Assembly: GCF_000768705.1 (NCBI RefSeq)
Contig: NZ_AVPJ01000006.1
Coordinates: 62,001 to 126,000 of the forward strand
Source: Knoellia sinensis KCTC 19936
GTDB taxonomy: Bacteria > Actinomycetota > Actinomycetes > Actinomycetales > Dermatophilaceae
DNA: 64,000 bases
Direction: 5' to 3'
Below, one piece after another: positions 1 through 8,566 of this stretch (position 1 is the first letter of the stretch; each line of letters starts with the position of its first letter). The position numbers and the translations under genes were made by a program. The notes below the pieces were generated by a model. It searched no databases, was not told the origin of the DNA, and worked only from the letters and a program-made list of their open reading frames with translations.

Positions 1-2
1 GG

Positions 3-1553
3 TATGCCGGCGGGCTGGCCTTCCTGTCTCGCCTCACCGCTGGTGACGCACCGGCCGCGTCACTTCTCGCCGTGCCGACGGTGGACCCGAACGAGGACTG
101 GCCCCGGCTGCTTGCGGACGCCGCCGCGGCGGCACTCGCCGGCGACCGGGGGTGCATCATCGTCGTCCCCGACGCACGCGATGTCACGCGCGTCGAGGCG
201 ATGTTGACGGAGCGGCTCGGCAAGGGTCACCACGTCCGGCTCACGGCGGACCAAGGGCCGCAGGCGCGCTACACGGCATACCTCAAAGTGCTTCGTGGGC
301 ACGTGCGTGTGGTCGTCGGGACCCGCGCCGCGGCCTTCGCCCCCGTTCAGAACTTGGGACTCATTGCCTGGTGGGACGACGGCGACGACCTTCTCGACGA
401 ACCCCGGGCGCCGTATCCCCAGGTGCGCGAGGTGGCCCGCATCCGAGCACGCGCGGAGGGGACCGCCCTGCTCAGCGCGGGGTTCACCCGCACCGTGGCC
501 CTCGCGCACTGGTGCGGCGACGGTTCGTTCGTGCCGCTCGAGGCCCCTCGGGCGCTCCTCCGGCGCATGGTCGCGCGCGTTCGGGTCGCCGGTGAGGGCA
601 CCGACCTTGCGCGTGACCCCGCCGCGGCCCGGGCGCACCTTCCCTCCGTGGCCTGGGAGGTCGCCAAGGACGGCCTGACGCGCGGACCCGTGCTCGTGCA
701 AGTGCCCAGACGGGGATACCTGCCGTCGCTGTCCTGTCAGGACTGCCGTCGGCCGGCCCGCTGCCGCGTCTGCGCGGGACCACTCGGACTCCGCGGACCG
801 GGGCAGCCGCCCACCTGCCGTTGGTGTGGCGCGGTCGAGACCCGCTTCGAATGCCCCCACTGCGGGTCGCCGCGACTGCGTTCGTCAGTCGTCGGCGCAC
901 GGCGGACCGCTGAGGAGCTGGGACGAGCGTTCCCCGGGATCCCGGTCGCGACCTCCGGGGCAGGCGCAGTGGTGGACCATGTGGATGCCAAACCTCGCCT
1001 CGTCATTTCGACTCCCGGGGCCGAGCCGGTCGCCGACGACGGCTATGCCGCATGCCTTCTCCTGGACGCATGGGCTCTTCTCGACCGCTCCTCGATGGAC
1101 GCCTCGGAAGAAGCCCTCCGGCGCTGGACTGCAGCCGTCGCCCTCACTCGGGGCGCCGCGGCTGGCGGGGTGGCGGTGCTTGCCGGGGCCCCCACCCACA
1201 CCACCGTTCCCGCGGTGGAGGCACTCGTGCGTTGGGACCCCGCCTGGTTCGCCGAGCGCGAACTCGCCGAGCGGCTCGAGCTGGGGCTGCCGCCCAGTGC
1301 GCGAGTCGCCACGCTGACGGGGGCTCGGCCAGCACTCCACTCCGCCGTGCAGGAGATGCGACTCGGCGAGTCGGTTCGCGTGCTCGGCCCGCTCCCCGTC
1401 ACCGGTGACACTGAGCGGCTGGTCCTGACCTCCCCACTCGACGGCGGGCCGACCCTCGCGGCCGAGGTTGCGGCGATGCGAGCCAGACGATCGGCGCGCA
1501 AGGACTCGGCACCTGTCACCGCCCGTCTCGACCCGCGTGACCCCACGACCTGA
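3..1553 (+). CDS. priA: Primosomal protein N' (PriA-like), 5' end outside the window
   Basis: Replication-restart protein of the PriA family; the reading frame is open at the left edge, so the N-terminal part is missing. A zinc-binding module is visible at about 735-870, with Cys pairs in CQDC, CRVC, CRWC and CPHC. The helicase core is degenerate: where a Walker A GxTGSGKT would lie, the protein reads LLAVPTVDPNEDW, and the DEAH position reads WWDDGDD. This matches the known actinobacterial PriA form that is thought to lack ATPase activity and serve as a scaffold. The next gene, 116 bases downstream, has its own promoter. Identity is firm; loss of ATPase activity is inferred from the missing residues. 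Confidence 0.88.
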   Translation, partial: YAGGLAFLSRLTAGDAPAASLLAVPTVDPNEDWPRLLADAAAAALAGDRGCIIVVPDARDVTRVEAMLTERLGKGHHVRLTADQGPQARYTAYLKVLRGHVRVVVGTRAAAFAPVQNLGLIAWWDDGDDLLDEPRAPYPQVREVARIRARAEGTALLSAGFTRTVALAHWCGDGSFVPLEAPRALLRRMVARVRVAGEGTDLARDPAAARAHLPSVAWEVAKDGLTRGPVLVQVPRRGYLPSLSCQDCRRPARCRVCAGPLGLRGPGQPPTCRWCGAVETRFECPHCGSPRLRSSVVGARRTAEELGRAFPGIPVATSGAGAVVDHVDAKPRLVISTPGAEPVADDGYAACLLLDAWALLDRSSMDASEEALRRWTAAVALTRGAAAGGVAVLAGAPTHTTVPAVEALVRWDPAWFAERELAERLELGLPPSARVATLTGARPALHSAVQEMRLGESVRVLGPLPVTGDTERLVLTSPLDGGPTLAAEVAAMRARRSARKDSAPVTARLDPRDPTT

Positions 1554-1657
1554 CCGAATCCACGCCGAGTGTGGCGTCTGGGGTCGTCACCGGCCTGCAC
1601 AGGAAGTGCCGGGGGAGATGGTGCGGCGACACATGGTTCTCCGGCTGGCGGACGGCC

Positions 1658-1663
1658 TACGGT
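1658..1663 (+). promoter_or_regulatory. -10 box of a leaderless promoter (hydrolase gene)
   Basis: TACGGT lies 6 bases before the ATG at 1670, so the transcript probably begins at the start codon. This decides the start over in-frame codons further upstream. Confidence 0.55.
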
Positions 1664-1669
1664 CGCAGC

Positions 1670-2728
1670 ATGGGTGACTACATCGACGCCGGTGGGATTC
1701 GTCAGCACGTTCGCACGTGGGGGCCGGAGGGCGGGAAGCCCGTCCTGCTCGTCCACGGCAACTGCTCGTCGGGTGGGTACTGGGAGCCGTTCGTCCGCGA
1801 CCACCTGGCCGGGGACGCCACCCCACTCCGCATCGTCGCCCCGGACCTGCGCGGATACGGCGACAGCGAGTCCGCCCCGGTCGACGCGACCCGTGGCCTG
1901 CGGGACTTCGCCGACGACCTCCACGCGCTCCTCGGAGCCGGACTCTTCGGGTCCGATGACCCCGTGGTCGTCGTCGGACACTCGATGGGGTGCGGTGTCG
2001 CGATGCAGTTCACCATCGATCACCCCGAGCGGGTCGCGGGTCTGCTGTTGACCGCGCCGGTGTCGCCCTATGGGTTCGGAGGGACGAGGGATCTCGAGGG
2101 AACGCCGACCACGCCGGACTTCGCCGGCACCGGAGGCGGCACGGCGAACCCGGACTTCATCGCTCGACTCCAGACCGGGGACCGCACGGGCGAGGAGCCG
2201 ACCAGCCCACGGGCCGTGATGCTGTCGGCCTACGTGGCGGACTCGAGCGCCTTCGGGGCTGACGAGGAGGCGATGCTCGACACGGTCCTGTCGACCGCGA
2301 CGGGTGAGGACAACTACCCGGGCGACTCGGTCCCGAGCGAGAGCTGGCCAATGGTCGCACCCGGCGAGCGAGGGGTTCTCAACACGATGTCGCCGCGTTG
2401 GTTCTCGGTGGCCGAGGATCTCGTGGCGCTCGACCCCAAGCCGCCGGTCGAGTGGCTGTGGGGCACGGCGGACGCCATCGTCAGCGACACCTCCCTGTTC
2501 GACCTGGCCTACCTCGGTCAACTCGGCGCGGTGCCCGGCTGGCCGGGCGCTGAGGCCTGCCCACCACAACCCATGGTGGGCCAGACGCGAGCGGTGCTCG
2601 AGCGCTACGCCGCGGCTGGTGGGGCGTTCAGAGAGACGAGCCTAGAGGGCTGTGGCCACTCGCCCCATGTCGAACGGCCCGGGGAAGTCCTCGCGGCTCT
2701 CGAGCGACTCACGGCCGCCAACGAGTGA
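1670..2728 (+). CDS. Alpha/beta-hydrolase fold protein
   Basis: 352-residue cytoplasmic hydrolase. It has the oxyanion-loop LVHGNCSSGGYW (about 27-38), the nucleophile elbow GHSMGCG with Ser at about 105, and a late GCGHSPH that supplies the catalytic His near the C terminus. The closest general class is the epoxide hydrolase/haloalkane dehalogenase/esterase group; substrate cannot be told from sequence. It is longer than a minimal alpha/beta hydrolase because of a large cap segment between strands 6 and 7 (about 130-250). The ATG at 1670 is chosen because a -10 box lies 6 bases upstream. It is not obviously part of an operon. Confidence 0.8.
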   Translation: MGDYIDAGGIRQHVRTWGPEGGKPVLLVHGNCSSGGYWEPFVRDHLAGDATPLRIVAPDLRGYGDSESAPVDATRGLRDFADDLHALLGAGLFGSDDPVVVVGHSMGCGVAMQFTIDHPERVAGLLLTAPVSPYGFGGTRDLEGTPTTPDFAGTGGGTANPDFIARLQTGDRTGEEPTSPRAVMLSAYVADSSAFGADEEAMLDTVLSTATGEDNYPGDSVPSESWPMVAPGERGVLNTMSPRWFSVAEDLVALDPKPPVEWLWGTADAIVSDTSLFDLAYLGQLGAVPGWPGAEACPPQPMVGQTRAVLERYAAAGGAFRETSLEGCGHSPHVERPGEVLAALERLTAANE

Positions 2729-2743
2729 GGGCCACCTGCTTCG

Positions 2744-2749
2744 TAGACT
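2744..2749 (+). promoter_or_regulatory. -10 box before the fmt leader ORF
   Basis: TAGACT lies 7 bases before the GTG at 2757. That places the transcription start on the GTG of a nine-codon ORF rather than on fmt itself. Confidence 0.5.
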
Positions 2750-2756
2750 GGCCCGC

Positions 2757-2786
2757 GTGACGAGCCAGAACTGCTGCATCCGATGA
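2757..2786 (+). CDS. Putative leaderless nine-codon leader peptide upstream of fmt
   Basis: The reading frame V-T-S-Q-N-C-C-I-R then stop begins at a GTG 7 bases after a -10 box. Its TGA (2784-2786) overlaps the fmt ATG (2783-2785) as ATGA. The geometry suggests translational coupling, with fmt translated only after this peptide. Two adjacent Cys codons recall cysteine-responsive leader ORFs described in mycobacteria, but here that is only an analogy. Too short for coding statistics. Confidence 0.35.
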   Translation: MTSQNCCIR

Positions 2787-3751
2787 GGCTGGTCTTTGCC
2801 GGCACTCCCGAGACTGCTGTGCCCTCGTTGGAAGCACTGCTGGCCTCCCCGCACGACGTCGTGGCAGTCATCACGCGGCCGGACGCCCGAGCTGGCCGCG
2901 GCCGCACACTCCACCCATCGCCGGTCAAGGCTGCGGCTGTCGAGCGCGGACTCGAGGTGCTTACGCCGTCGACCCCCCGTGATCCGGACTTCCAGGCGCG
3001 ATTGCGTGAGATCGCGCCGGATGCGTGTCCCGTCGTCGCCTACGGCGCCCTCCTGCCGTCGGACGTCCTCGACATCCCGACCCACGGCTGGATCAACCTC
3101 CACTTCTCCGTGCTCCCGGCCTGGCGAGGCGCCGCGCCGGTGCAGCGCGCCATCATGGCCGGCGACGAAGCAACGGGTGCCACGACCTTCGTCATCGAGG
3201 AGGGCCTCGACACCGGGCCGGTGCTCGGGGTGATGACCGAGACGATCCGCCCCGACGACACATCTGGAGTGCTCCTCGACCGCTTGGCACACGCCGGTGC
3301 TGGGCTGCTCGTCGCGACCATGGACGGTCTCGAGAGCGGCGACCTCCACCCGGTCGCGCAACCCGCCGAAGGTGTCTCGCACGCAGCGAAGCTCACGACT
3401 GCGGACGCCGTGATCTCGTGGAACACCCCTGCGTATGCCGTGCACCGTCACGTCCGCGGGTGCACTCCGGCACCCGGCGCCTGGACGGCCTTCCGTGGCG
3501 AGCGCGTCGGAGTGGGGCCAGTCGTGGCCGCCGCCGAGGATGCGCTGGTGGCGCGCGAGACGGCCGAGCCGTTGGCGCCGGGCGAGATCCACGCCACCAA
3601 GAAGGCGGTCCACGTCGGCACGGCATCGGGAGTCGTCACGTTGGGCGAGGTGCGGCCGCAGGGCAAGAAACCCATGGCGGCGGCCGACTGGGCCCGCGGG
3701 GTCCGGATCGACGTGGGCGAGACGTTCGGTCGCGCCACTACGCTGACCTGA
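2783..3751 (+). CDS. fmt: Methionyl-tRNA formyltransferase
   Basis: Formylates initiator Met-tRNA with 10-formyl-THF; cytoplasmic. 322 residues, the usual length. The catalytic triad of the formyltransferase fold is visible: Asn and His in [16 protein letters not shown] (about 104-119) and Asp in [10 protein letters not shown] (about 143). The C-terminal OB-like tRNA-binding domain follows from about 210, with the family's HATKKAV-type segment. The stop overlaps the rsmB start (TGATG), so the two are translationally coupled. Pairing of fmt with the rsmB/sun gene is common in bacteria. Confidence 0.96.
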   Translation: MRLVFAGTPETAVPSLEALLASPHDVVAVITRPDARAGRGRTLHPSPVKAAAVERGLEVLTPSTPRDPDFQARLREIAPDACPVVAYGALLPSDVLDIPTHGWINLHFSVLPAWRGAAPVQRAIMAGDEATGATTFVIEEGLDTGPVLGVMTETIRPDDTSGVLLDRLAHAGAGLLVATMDGLESGDLHPVAQPAEGVSHAAKLTTADAVISWNTPAYAVHRHVRGCTPAPGAWTAFRGERVGVGPVVAAAEDALVARETAEPLAPGEIHATKKAVHVGTASGVVTLGEVRPQGKKPMAAADWARGVRIDVGETFGRATTLT

Positions 3752-5256
3752 TGCCCGCCCCTGACTCCTCACGCCAGCCCGGTCGCCCACGCGGTCGTTC
3801 GGGTCCACGCGGCAGCCAGCGCTCCGCACAGAAGCCGAGTGAACGGGCGAAGCACGCGGAACCCGCGCGCTTCGCGGCATACACACTTCTGCGCGCGGTC
3901 GACGACGGTGCCTACGCCAACCTTGAGTTCCCCGCGATCATCCGGCGGCATCGACTGGACTCGCGCGACGCTGCCTTCGCCACCGAACTGGCCTTCGGGA
4001 CCCTGCGGATGCAGGGCTTCTATGACGCCGTCATCGAACGTGCGGCCGGTCGCCCGACGAGCAAGATCGACGCGGGAGTCCTCGACGTCCTGCGGCTTGG
4101 TGCCCACCAGTTGCTCGGGATGCGCGTGCCGGCCCACGCCGCTGCGGACCAGACGGTCGGCCTCGCGCGCACCGTGAGTGGTGCGGGTGCGAGTGGGTTC
4201 GTCAACGCCGTCATGCGGCGCGTGAGTGAACGCACACGGGACGAGTGGGTGTCCGAGGTTGTCCCCGAAGGAGGAGCGACGGCTGCGCTCGCCGTCGAGT
4301 ATTCCCACCCGGAATGGGTCGTCAGTGCTCTGCGCGGTGCGCTTCTGGGGCACGGCCGCGCCACCGCCGAAACCGTCGACAGCGAGCTGCGCGCGCTCCT
4401 CGAGAGCGACAACACGCCAGCCAAGGTCAGTCTCGTCGCGCGTCCGGGCCTCGCGACAGTGGACGAGCTCGTCGACGCGGGTGCCACGGCCAGCGAGACG
4501 TCGCCCTTCGGCGCCGTGCTGGACGGCGGCGACCCGGGCGCGATTCCCGCGATCCGAGATCGTCGGGCGGCGGTCCAGGACGAGGGGTCGCAGCTTCTGG
4601 CCGTGGCCTTGGCGACGGCCCCGGTCGCCGATGGCGTCCCCCGTCGCTGGCTCGACCTGTGCGCCGGGCCTGGCGGCAAGAGTGGTGTCCTCGGTGCGCT
4701 TGCACTGGAGGCCGGAGCCGATCTGGTCGCCGTCGAGGTGAGCGAGCACCGAGCAGATCTCGTGCGCAGCACCCTCGAGCCAGTCGCAGCCCGATCTGCG
4801 GAGGCGGACCTCGACCTCGAAGTGCGCACCGCGGACGGACGGGAAATCGGAGAGGCGGAGCCTGCGGCATACGGACGGGTTCTCGTTGACGCACCGTGCA
4901 CCGGCCTCGGGGCACTGCGTCGCCGTCCCGAGGCGCGCTGGCGTCGCCAGCCGGGCGACCTCGCGCAGCTGGGGCCACTGCAGCGTGATCTGCTCCGCAG
5001 CGCGCTTGACGCTGTGGCGCCGGGTGGCCTCGTCGGATACGCGACCTGCAGCCCGCACCCTGCCGAGACGACGTTCGTCGTGCGCGATGCGCTGAAGAAA
5101 CGCGACGACATCGAGGTTGTCGACGCTCGCGAATACTTCCGGGACGCGGCAGGAGAGGTGCTCCACGATCTCGGCGACGGGCCTGAGGTGCAGCTGTGGC
5201 CACACGTCCACGGCACAGACGCCATGTTCTTCACGCTCCTGCGCAAGAAGGCCTGA
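3751..5256 (+). CDS. rsmB: 16S rRNA (cytosine-967 C5)-methyltransferase, RsmB/Sun family
   Basis: 501 residues. A basic, low-complexity N terminus (about 1-35) is followed by a NusB-like RNA-binding domain (about 40-180) and a C-terminal Rossmann methyltransferase domain. Visible methyltransferase motifs are the SAM site DLCAGPGGKSGVLG, the motif IV Cys in VDAPCTGLGALRRRPE, and the catalytic Cys in GYATCSPHPAET. These are the two cysteines expected of m5C RNA methyltransferases. The ATG overlaps the fmt stop, which fixes the start. A longer open frame upstream lies inside fmt and is not real. Confidence 0.94.
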   Translation: MPAPDSSRQPGRPRGRSGPRGSQRSAQKPSERAKHAEPARFAAYTLLRAVDDGAYANLEFPAIIRRHRLDSRDAAFATELAFGTLRMQGFYDAVIERAAGRPTSKIDAGVLDVLRLGAHQLLGMRVPAHAAADQTVGLARTVSGAGASGFVNAVMRRVSERTRDEWVSEVVPEGGATAALAVEYSHPEWVVSALRGALLGHGRATAETVDSELRALLESDNTPAKVSLVARPGLATVDELVDAGATASETSPFGAVLDGGDPGAIPAIRDRRAAVQDEGSQLLAVALATAPVADGVPRRWLDLCAGPGGKSGVLGALALEAGADLVAVEVSEHRADLVRSTLEPVAARSAEADLDLEVRTADGREIGEAEPAAYGRVLVDAPCTGLGALRRRPEARWRRQPGDLAQLGPLQRDLLRSALDAVAPGGLVGYATCSPHPAETTFVVRDALKKRDDIEVVDAREYFRDAAGEVLHDLGDGPEVQLWPHVHGTDAMFFTLLRKKA

Positions 5257-5278
5257 CCTCGCCGCGGGGGCGCACCCG

Positions 5279-5284
5279 TAGGCT
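5279..5284 (+). promoter_or_regulatory. -10 box of a leaderless promoter (rpe)
   Basis: TAGGCT lies 6 bases before the GTG start of rpe at 5291, in the 34-base gap after rsmB. Confidence 0.55.
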
Positions 5285-5290
5285 GCTCGC

Positions 5291-5947
5291 GTGCAGATCT
5301 CACCGTCGATCCTCTCCGCCGACTTCGCCAACCTCCAGTCCGAGCTCGACGCGATCTCGAATGCCGATTGGGCCCACGTCGACGTGATGGACAACCACTT
5401 CGTCCCCAACCTGACGCTCGGCCTGCCGATCGTGGAGTCGCTTCTCAAGGTCTCGCCGATCCCGCTCGACTGCCACCTCATGATCGAGGACCCGGACCGG
5501 TGGGCGCCGGCCTATGCCGAGGCGGGTGCGCAGTCGGTGACCTTCCACGTCGAGGCCGCGCGCGACCCGCGGACGCTGGCGCGCGAGCTGCGTGCCGCCG
5601 GTGCCCGGGCGGGGATGGCGATCAAGCCGGGGACTCCTTGGGCGCCCTACGAGGAGTTGCTCCCCGAACTCGACATGGTCCTCGTCATGACGGTCGAGCC
5701 GGGGTTCGGTGGGCAGTCGTTCATGGCGGACCAGATGCCCAAGGTCCAGCAGGTTCGAGAGGCCGTGCGACGGCACGGGGGCGAGGTGTGGATCCAGGTC
5801 GACGGGGGAGTGTCAGCCAAGACGATCGAGCAGTGCGCCGAGGCCGGAGCGGACGTGTTCGTCGCTGGGTCCGCGGTCTACGGGGCAGACTCCGCCGCTG
5901 TTGCCGTCGACGAACTCCGTTCTCTCGCAGCGTCGCACAAGCACTGA
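5291..5947 (+). CDS. rpe: Ribulose-phosphate 3-epimerase
   Basis: Interconverts ribulose 5-phosphate and xylulose 5-phosphate in the pentose phosphate pathway. 218 residues with the typical TIM-barrel signatures: N-terminal SPSILSADF, the metal-site region [27 protein letters not shown], the phosphate loop [10 protein letters not shown], and VDGGVS near the C terminus. GTG start, apparently leaderless. It sits just before the riboflavin operon, which fits because ribulose 5-phosphate is a substrate of the RibB half of RibBA. Confidence 0.96.
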   Translation: MQISPSILSADFANLQSELDAISNADWAHVDVMDNHFVPNLTLGLPIVESLLKVSPIPLDCHLMIEDPDRWAPAYAEAGAQSVTFHVEAARDPRTLARELRAAGARAGMAIKPGTPWAPYEELLPELDMVLVMTVEPGFGGQSFMADQMPKVQQVREAVRRHGGEVWIQVDGGVSAKTIEQCAEAGADVFVAGSAVYGADSAAVAVDELRSLAASHKH

Positions 5948-5949
5948 TC

Positions 5950-6513
5950 GTGTCCGCACAGGCATGGCAGTCACTCGCCGCGGGAGAGGTGCTTCGCGGA
6001 CGGGAACTCGTGGGCCAAGAGCTCACCGGGCTGACGTGGGAGAGCGCAGGGCTCGTGGACTGCCTCTGCGAGGAGTGCACCTTCACGAGCTGCAACTTCT
6101 CGATGACCGCCCTGACGGACACACGCTTCATCGACTGCACCTTCGTCGGCTGCAAGATGCTGGCGGTGAACTGGACAGCCACAGGCGCCGGCTCCCTCCT
6201 GGCGCAGCCACTCCGATTCGAAAGGTGCCGACTCGACGGGGCGACGTTCACCGGGCTCGACCTCGCCGGCTTCACCTTCCGTGACTGTCAGCTCGTCGAC
6301 GTCGACTTCACCGAGGCGTCCGTGCGCCGCGTCGATTTCGGCGGGTCGAACCTGTCCGGCGCGCGGTTCTCCAACACGGACCTGCGCGACGCCGACCTGC
6401 GGGGCACGCGTGGCCTGGCCATGGATCCGCGCGACAACCGTCTCAAGGGTGCCCGCATCGACATGGACGCTGCCCCCGGCCTCCTCGAGGTCTTCGGCCT
6501 GACCATCACCTGA
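5950..6513 (+). CDS. Pentapeptide-repeat protein
   Basis: 188 residues built largely from A(D/N)LXX-type pentapeptides, which predict a right-handed quadrilateral beta-helix. Repeats are clear at about 30-75 (CTFTSCNFSM, TRFIDCTFVG) and 90-165 (ATFTGLDLAGFTF, ADLRGTRG). Several positions carry Cys. The GTG start lies 2 bases after the rpe stop, so it is probably cotranscribed with rpe. Some family members protect gyrase from quinolones (Qnr, MfpA), but this cannot be read from the sequence. No signal peptide. Confidence 0.82.
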   Translation: MSAQAWQSLAAGEVLRGRELVGQELTGLTWESAGLVDCLCEECTFTSCNFSMTALTDTRFIDCTFVGCKMLAVNWTATGAGSLLAQPLRFERCRLDGATFTGLDLAGFTFRDCQLVDVDFTEASVRRVDFGGSNLSGARFSNTDLRDADLRGTRGLAMDPRDNRLKGARIDMDAAPGLLEVFGLTIT

Positions 6514-6518
6514 CGACC

Positions 6519-6581
6519 GCGACTTTGTGCCCCATTGGGACACCGAGCGCCAGGGGGTGTCCCAATGGGGCACAAAGTCGC
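6519..6581. repeat. Perfect 26-bp inverted repeat with 11-base loop
   Basis: Arms at 6519-6544 and 6556-6581 are exactly complementary and separated by GAGCGCCAGGG. The first arm runs from GCGACTTTG to GGGACACC. Each arm also contains an imperfect inner palindrome, so smaller cruciforms are possible. It begins 6 bases after the pentapeptide gene and could terminate its transcript, although no T tract follows. The size and perfection suggest a dispersed palindromic element rather than a simple terminator. I see no second copy in this window. Confidence 0.8.
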
Positions 6582-6612
6582 AGGTTCGTGGGGGAGGTCA
6601 CGGCTGCTGGGG

Positions 6613-6643
6613 CTTCAGTCCGAGTGGCGGACTGCGGCATACT
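6613..6643 (+). promoter_or_regulatory. Candidate promoter of the rib operon
   Basis: A possible -35 TTCAGT and -10 CATACT are about 18 bases apart, just before the riboswitch. The -10 overlaps a copy of the CGGCATAC octamer. Confidence 0.3.
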
Positions 6644-6652
6644 GGCCTCGAC

Positions 6653-6775
6653 GTGCTCCGGGGTCGGTGTAATTCCGAACCGGCGGTGACAGTCCGCGAC
6701 CCGACCGCAGCCAGCGGCCGGTTGACTGGGTGGAACTCCCAGACCGACGGTGAAAGTCCGGATGGTAGGCAGCAC
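6653..6775 (+). ncRNA. FMN riboswitch (RFN element)
   Basis: The leader carries the conserved RFN blocks: GGGTCGGTGTAATTCCGAAC, then CCGGCGGTGACAGTCCGCGA, then the 3' block CGGTGAAAGTCCGGATGG. The closing helix pairs GTGCT (6653-6657) with AGCAC (6771-6775). It precedes ribD and should repress the rib operon when FMN is plentiful. The 130 bases between aptamer and ribD give room for an expression platform. Confidence 0.93.
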
Positions 6776-6785
6776 GTGAGAGCGG

Positions 6786-6802
6786 GACCCCGTTTGGGGG
6801 TC
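6786..6802 (+). promoter_or_regulatory. Hairpin after the FMN aptamer, possible expression platform
   Basis: GACCCC (6786-6791) pairs with GGGGTC (6797-6802) around GTTTG. It lies 10 bases past the aptamer. It lacks a T tract, so it may act through Rho or translation rather than as an intrinsic terminator. The remaining leader (6803-6905) shows nothing else recognisable except a purine-rich GGCAGGAAGC before the ribD ATG. Confidence 0.35.
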
Positions 6803-6905
6803 GTGCCCACCGACGTCACCCTCCGTGGCGACCGGAGGCACCCGATCCGCCTGCACGCATCCCCCGGAGCTCGACCGACAGGTCTCGAGCACGAGGGCAG
6901 GAAGC

Positions 6906-7931
6906 ATGCAGGATCAACGCACGACGGACGAGCAGTGGATGCTGCGCGCCCTCGTCGTCGCCAAGCACGGACCCGAACTCGACGCGAACCCGCGCGTCGG
7001 TTGTGTTCTCGTCGGCCCCGACGGCGTGCTCGTCGCCGAGGGTTGGCACCTGGGCGCTGGGACCCTTCACGCCGAAGCCGCCGCGCTGGAAGCCGCGGGC
7101 GAACGCGCGGCTGGCTGCACGGCATACGTGACTCTCGAGCCCTGCCACCACACTGGACGCACCGACCCGTGCTCGCGTGCCCTCGCCGCCGCGGGAGTCA
7201 CGCGCGTCGTCCATGCCGTGAGCGACCCCAACGCCGCGGCCGGCGGGGGAGCAGCGTGGTTGGAGACGCAGGGCGTGGTTGTGGAGGCCGGTCTCCTCGA
7301 AGCCGAGGGCGAGGGGCTCAACCGCAGCTGGCTGCACCGCCAACGCACCGGGCGGCCGTGGGTCACGTGGAAGCTCGCGACCACCCTCGACGGACGCAGT
7401 GCCGCCGCCGATGGCACGAGCCAATGGATCACCGGCCCGGAATCGCGAGCCGATGTCCATGAGCAGCGGGCCCGTTGTGGGGCCATCGTGGTCGGGACAG
7501 GCACTGCCCTGACCGACGACCCGCAGCTCACCGCCCGCTACCCCGACGGGTCCCTCTTCGCGCGGCAACCCCTGCGGGTCGTCATGGGACAGCGAGAACT
7601 CCCGGCCGAGGCCCGAGTCTTCGACGCCGCGGCCGAGACAGTGCACCTGCGCACGCGCTCGCCGCGGGAGGTCCTCGCGGTCTTGGCGGAGCGCGAGATC
7701 CACCATGTCTGGCTCGAGGGTGGACCCACCGTGGCAGCCGCATTCATGGGGGAGGGCTTGGTCGACGAGATCGTCGCGTATGTCGCCCCGGTGCTCCTCG
7801 GCCGTGGTCGCCAGTCGGTGAGCGACCTGGGCATCACGACCATTGCCGACGCGCTGCGGTTGGAGCCGACCGACACCCGGATCATCGGCCACGACGTTCG
7901 CATCACCACCATCCTCGAGGAGTCCCGCTGA
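6906..7931 (+). CDS. ribD: Bifunctional riboflavin deaminase/reductase RibD
   Basis: Catalyses the second and third steps after GTP opening in riboflavin synthesis: pyrimidine deamination, then side-chain reduction. 341 residues. The N-terminal cytidine-deaminase-like domain has its zinc ligands in HAEAAAL (about 55-61) and LEPCHHTGRTDPC (about 78-89). The reductase domain starts near 150, with TWKLATTLDGR and later EGGPTVAAAF. The ATG at 6906 is chosen because it is preceded by a purine-rich ribosome-binding stretch; the frame is open upstream to 6825, inside the riboswitch leader. First gene of the rib operon; its stop overlaps the ribE start. Confidence 0.95.
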   Translation: MQDQRTTDEQWMLRALVVAKHGPELDANPRVGCVLVGPDGVLVAEGWHLGAGTLHAEAAALEAAGERAAGCTAYVTLEPCHHTGRTDPCSRALAAAGVTRVVHAVSDPNAAAGGGAAWLETQGVVVEAGLLEAEGEGLNRSWLHRQRTGRPWVTWKLATTLDGRSAAADGTSQWITGPESRADVHEQRARCGAIVVGTGTALTDDPQLTARYPDGSLFARQPLRVVMGQRELPAEARVFDAAAETVHLRTRSPREVLAVLAEREIHHVWLEGGPTVAAAFMGEGLVDEIVAYVAPVLLGRGRQSVSDLGITTIADALRLEPTDTRIIGHDVRITTILEESR

Positions 7932-8566
7932 TGTTCACCGGAATTGTCGAAGAGCTCGGTCAGGTCGACCGCATCGATCTGGGCGAGGCGTCCGCGAGAC
8001 TCACCCTCCGGGGTCCGCTCGTGACGAGTGACGCCGTCCACGGCGCCTCGATCGCGGTCAACGGCGTGTGTCTGACCGTCGTCGAACACGACGCCGACGC
8101 GGGATGGTTCACGGTCGACGTCATGGCAGAGACGTTGTCGCGCACCGCACTCGGTGGGCTCGAGGCTGGGGCGCCCGTCAATCTCGAGCGAGCCATGGCC
8201 GCCTCGGCCCGATTCGGTGGGCACATCGTCCAGGGCCACGTCGACGGCACCGCGACCGTCCTCGACCGCGTTCCCGGTGACCGCTGGGAGGTCGTCACCT
8301 TCACCCTGCCAGCGGACCTGGCGCACTACGTCGTCGAGAAGGGCTCCATCACCGTGGACGGCGTGAGCCTCACCGTCTCCGCGGTCACTGATGACACGTT
8401 CTCCGTCTCCCTGATCCCGACCACTCTCGAACTCACGACGCTCGGGGTCCGCAGCGTCGGCGACACCGTCAACCTCGAGGTCGACGTCCTCGCGAAGTAC
8501 GTCGAACGACTCCTCGGCGCCCGCACCACCACCGTCCCCACCATGACCACGGAGGTCACCGCATGA
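7931..8566 (+). CDS. ribE: Riboflavin synthase, alpha chain
   Basis: Dismutates two 6,7-dimethyl-8-ribityllumazine molecules to riboflavin. 211 residues with the two tandem lumazine-binding domains: the first begins MFTGIVEELG and includes SIAVNGVCLTV (about 39-49), the second includes HIVQGHVDGTA and SITVDGVSLTV (about 140-150). The start overlaps the ribD stop (TGATG), and the stop overlaps the ribM start (ATGA), so translation is coupled on both sides. Confidence 0.95.
   Translation: MFTGIVEELGQVDRIDLGEASARLTLRGPLVTSDAVHGASIAVNGVCLTVVEHDADAGWFTVDVMAETLSRTALGGLEAGAPVNLERAMAASARFGGHIVQGHVDGTATVLDRVPGDRWEVVTFTLPADLAHYVVEKGSITVDGVSLTVSAVTDDTFSVSLIPTTLELTTLGVRSVGDTVNLEVDVLAKYVERLLGARTTTVPTMTTEVTA

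Noticed and set aside
1043-2569. A 508-codon minus-strand frame over priA and the hydrolase
   Set aside because: Crosses two real genes, shows no domain, and its composition is typical of an antisense shadow.
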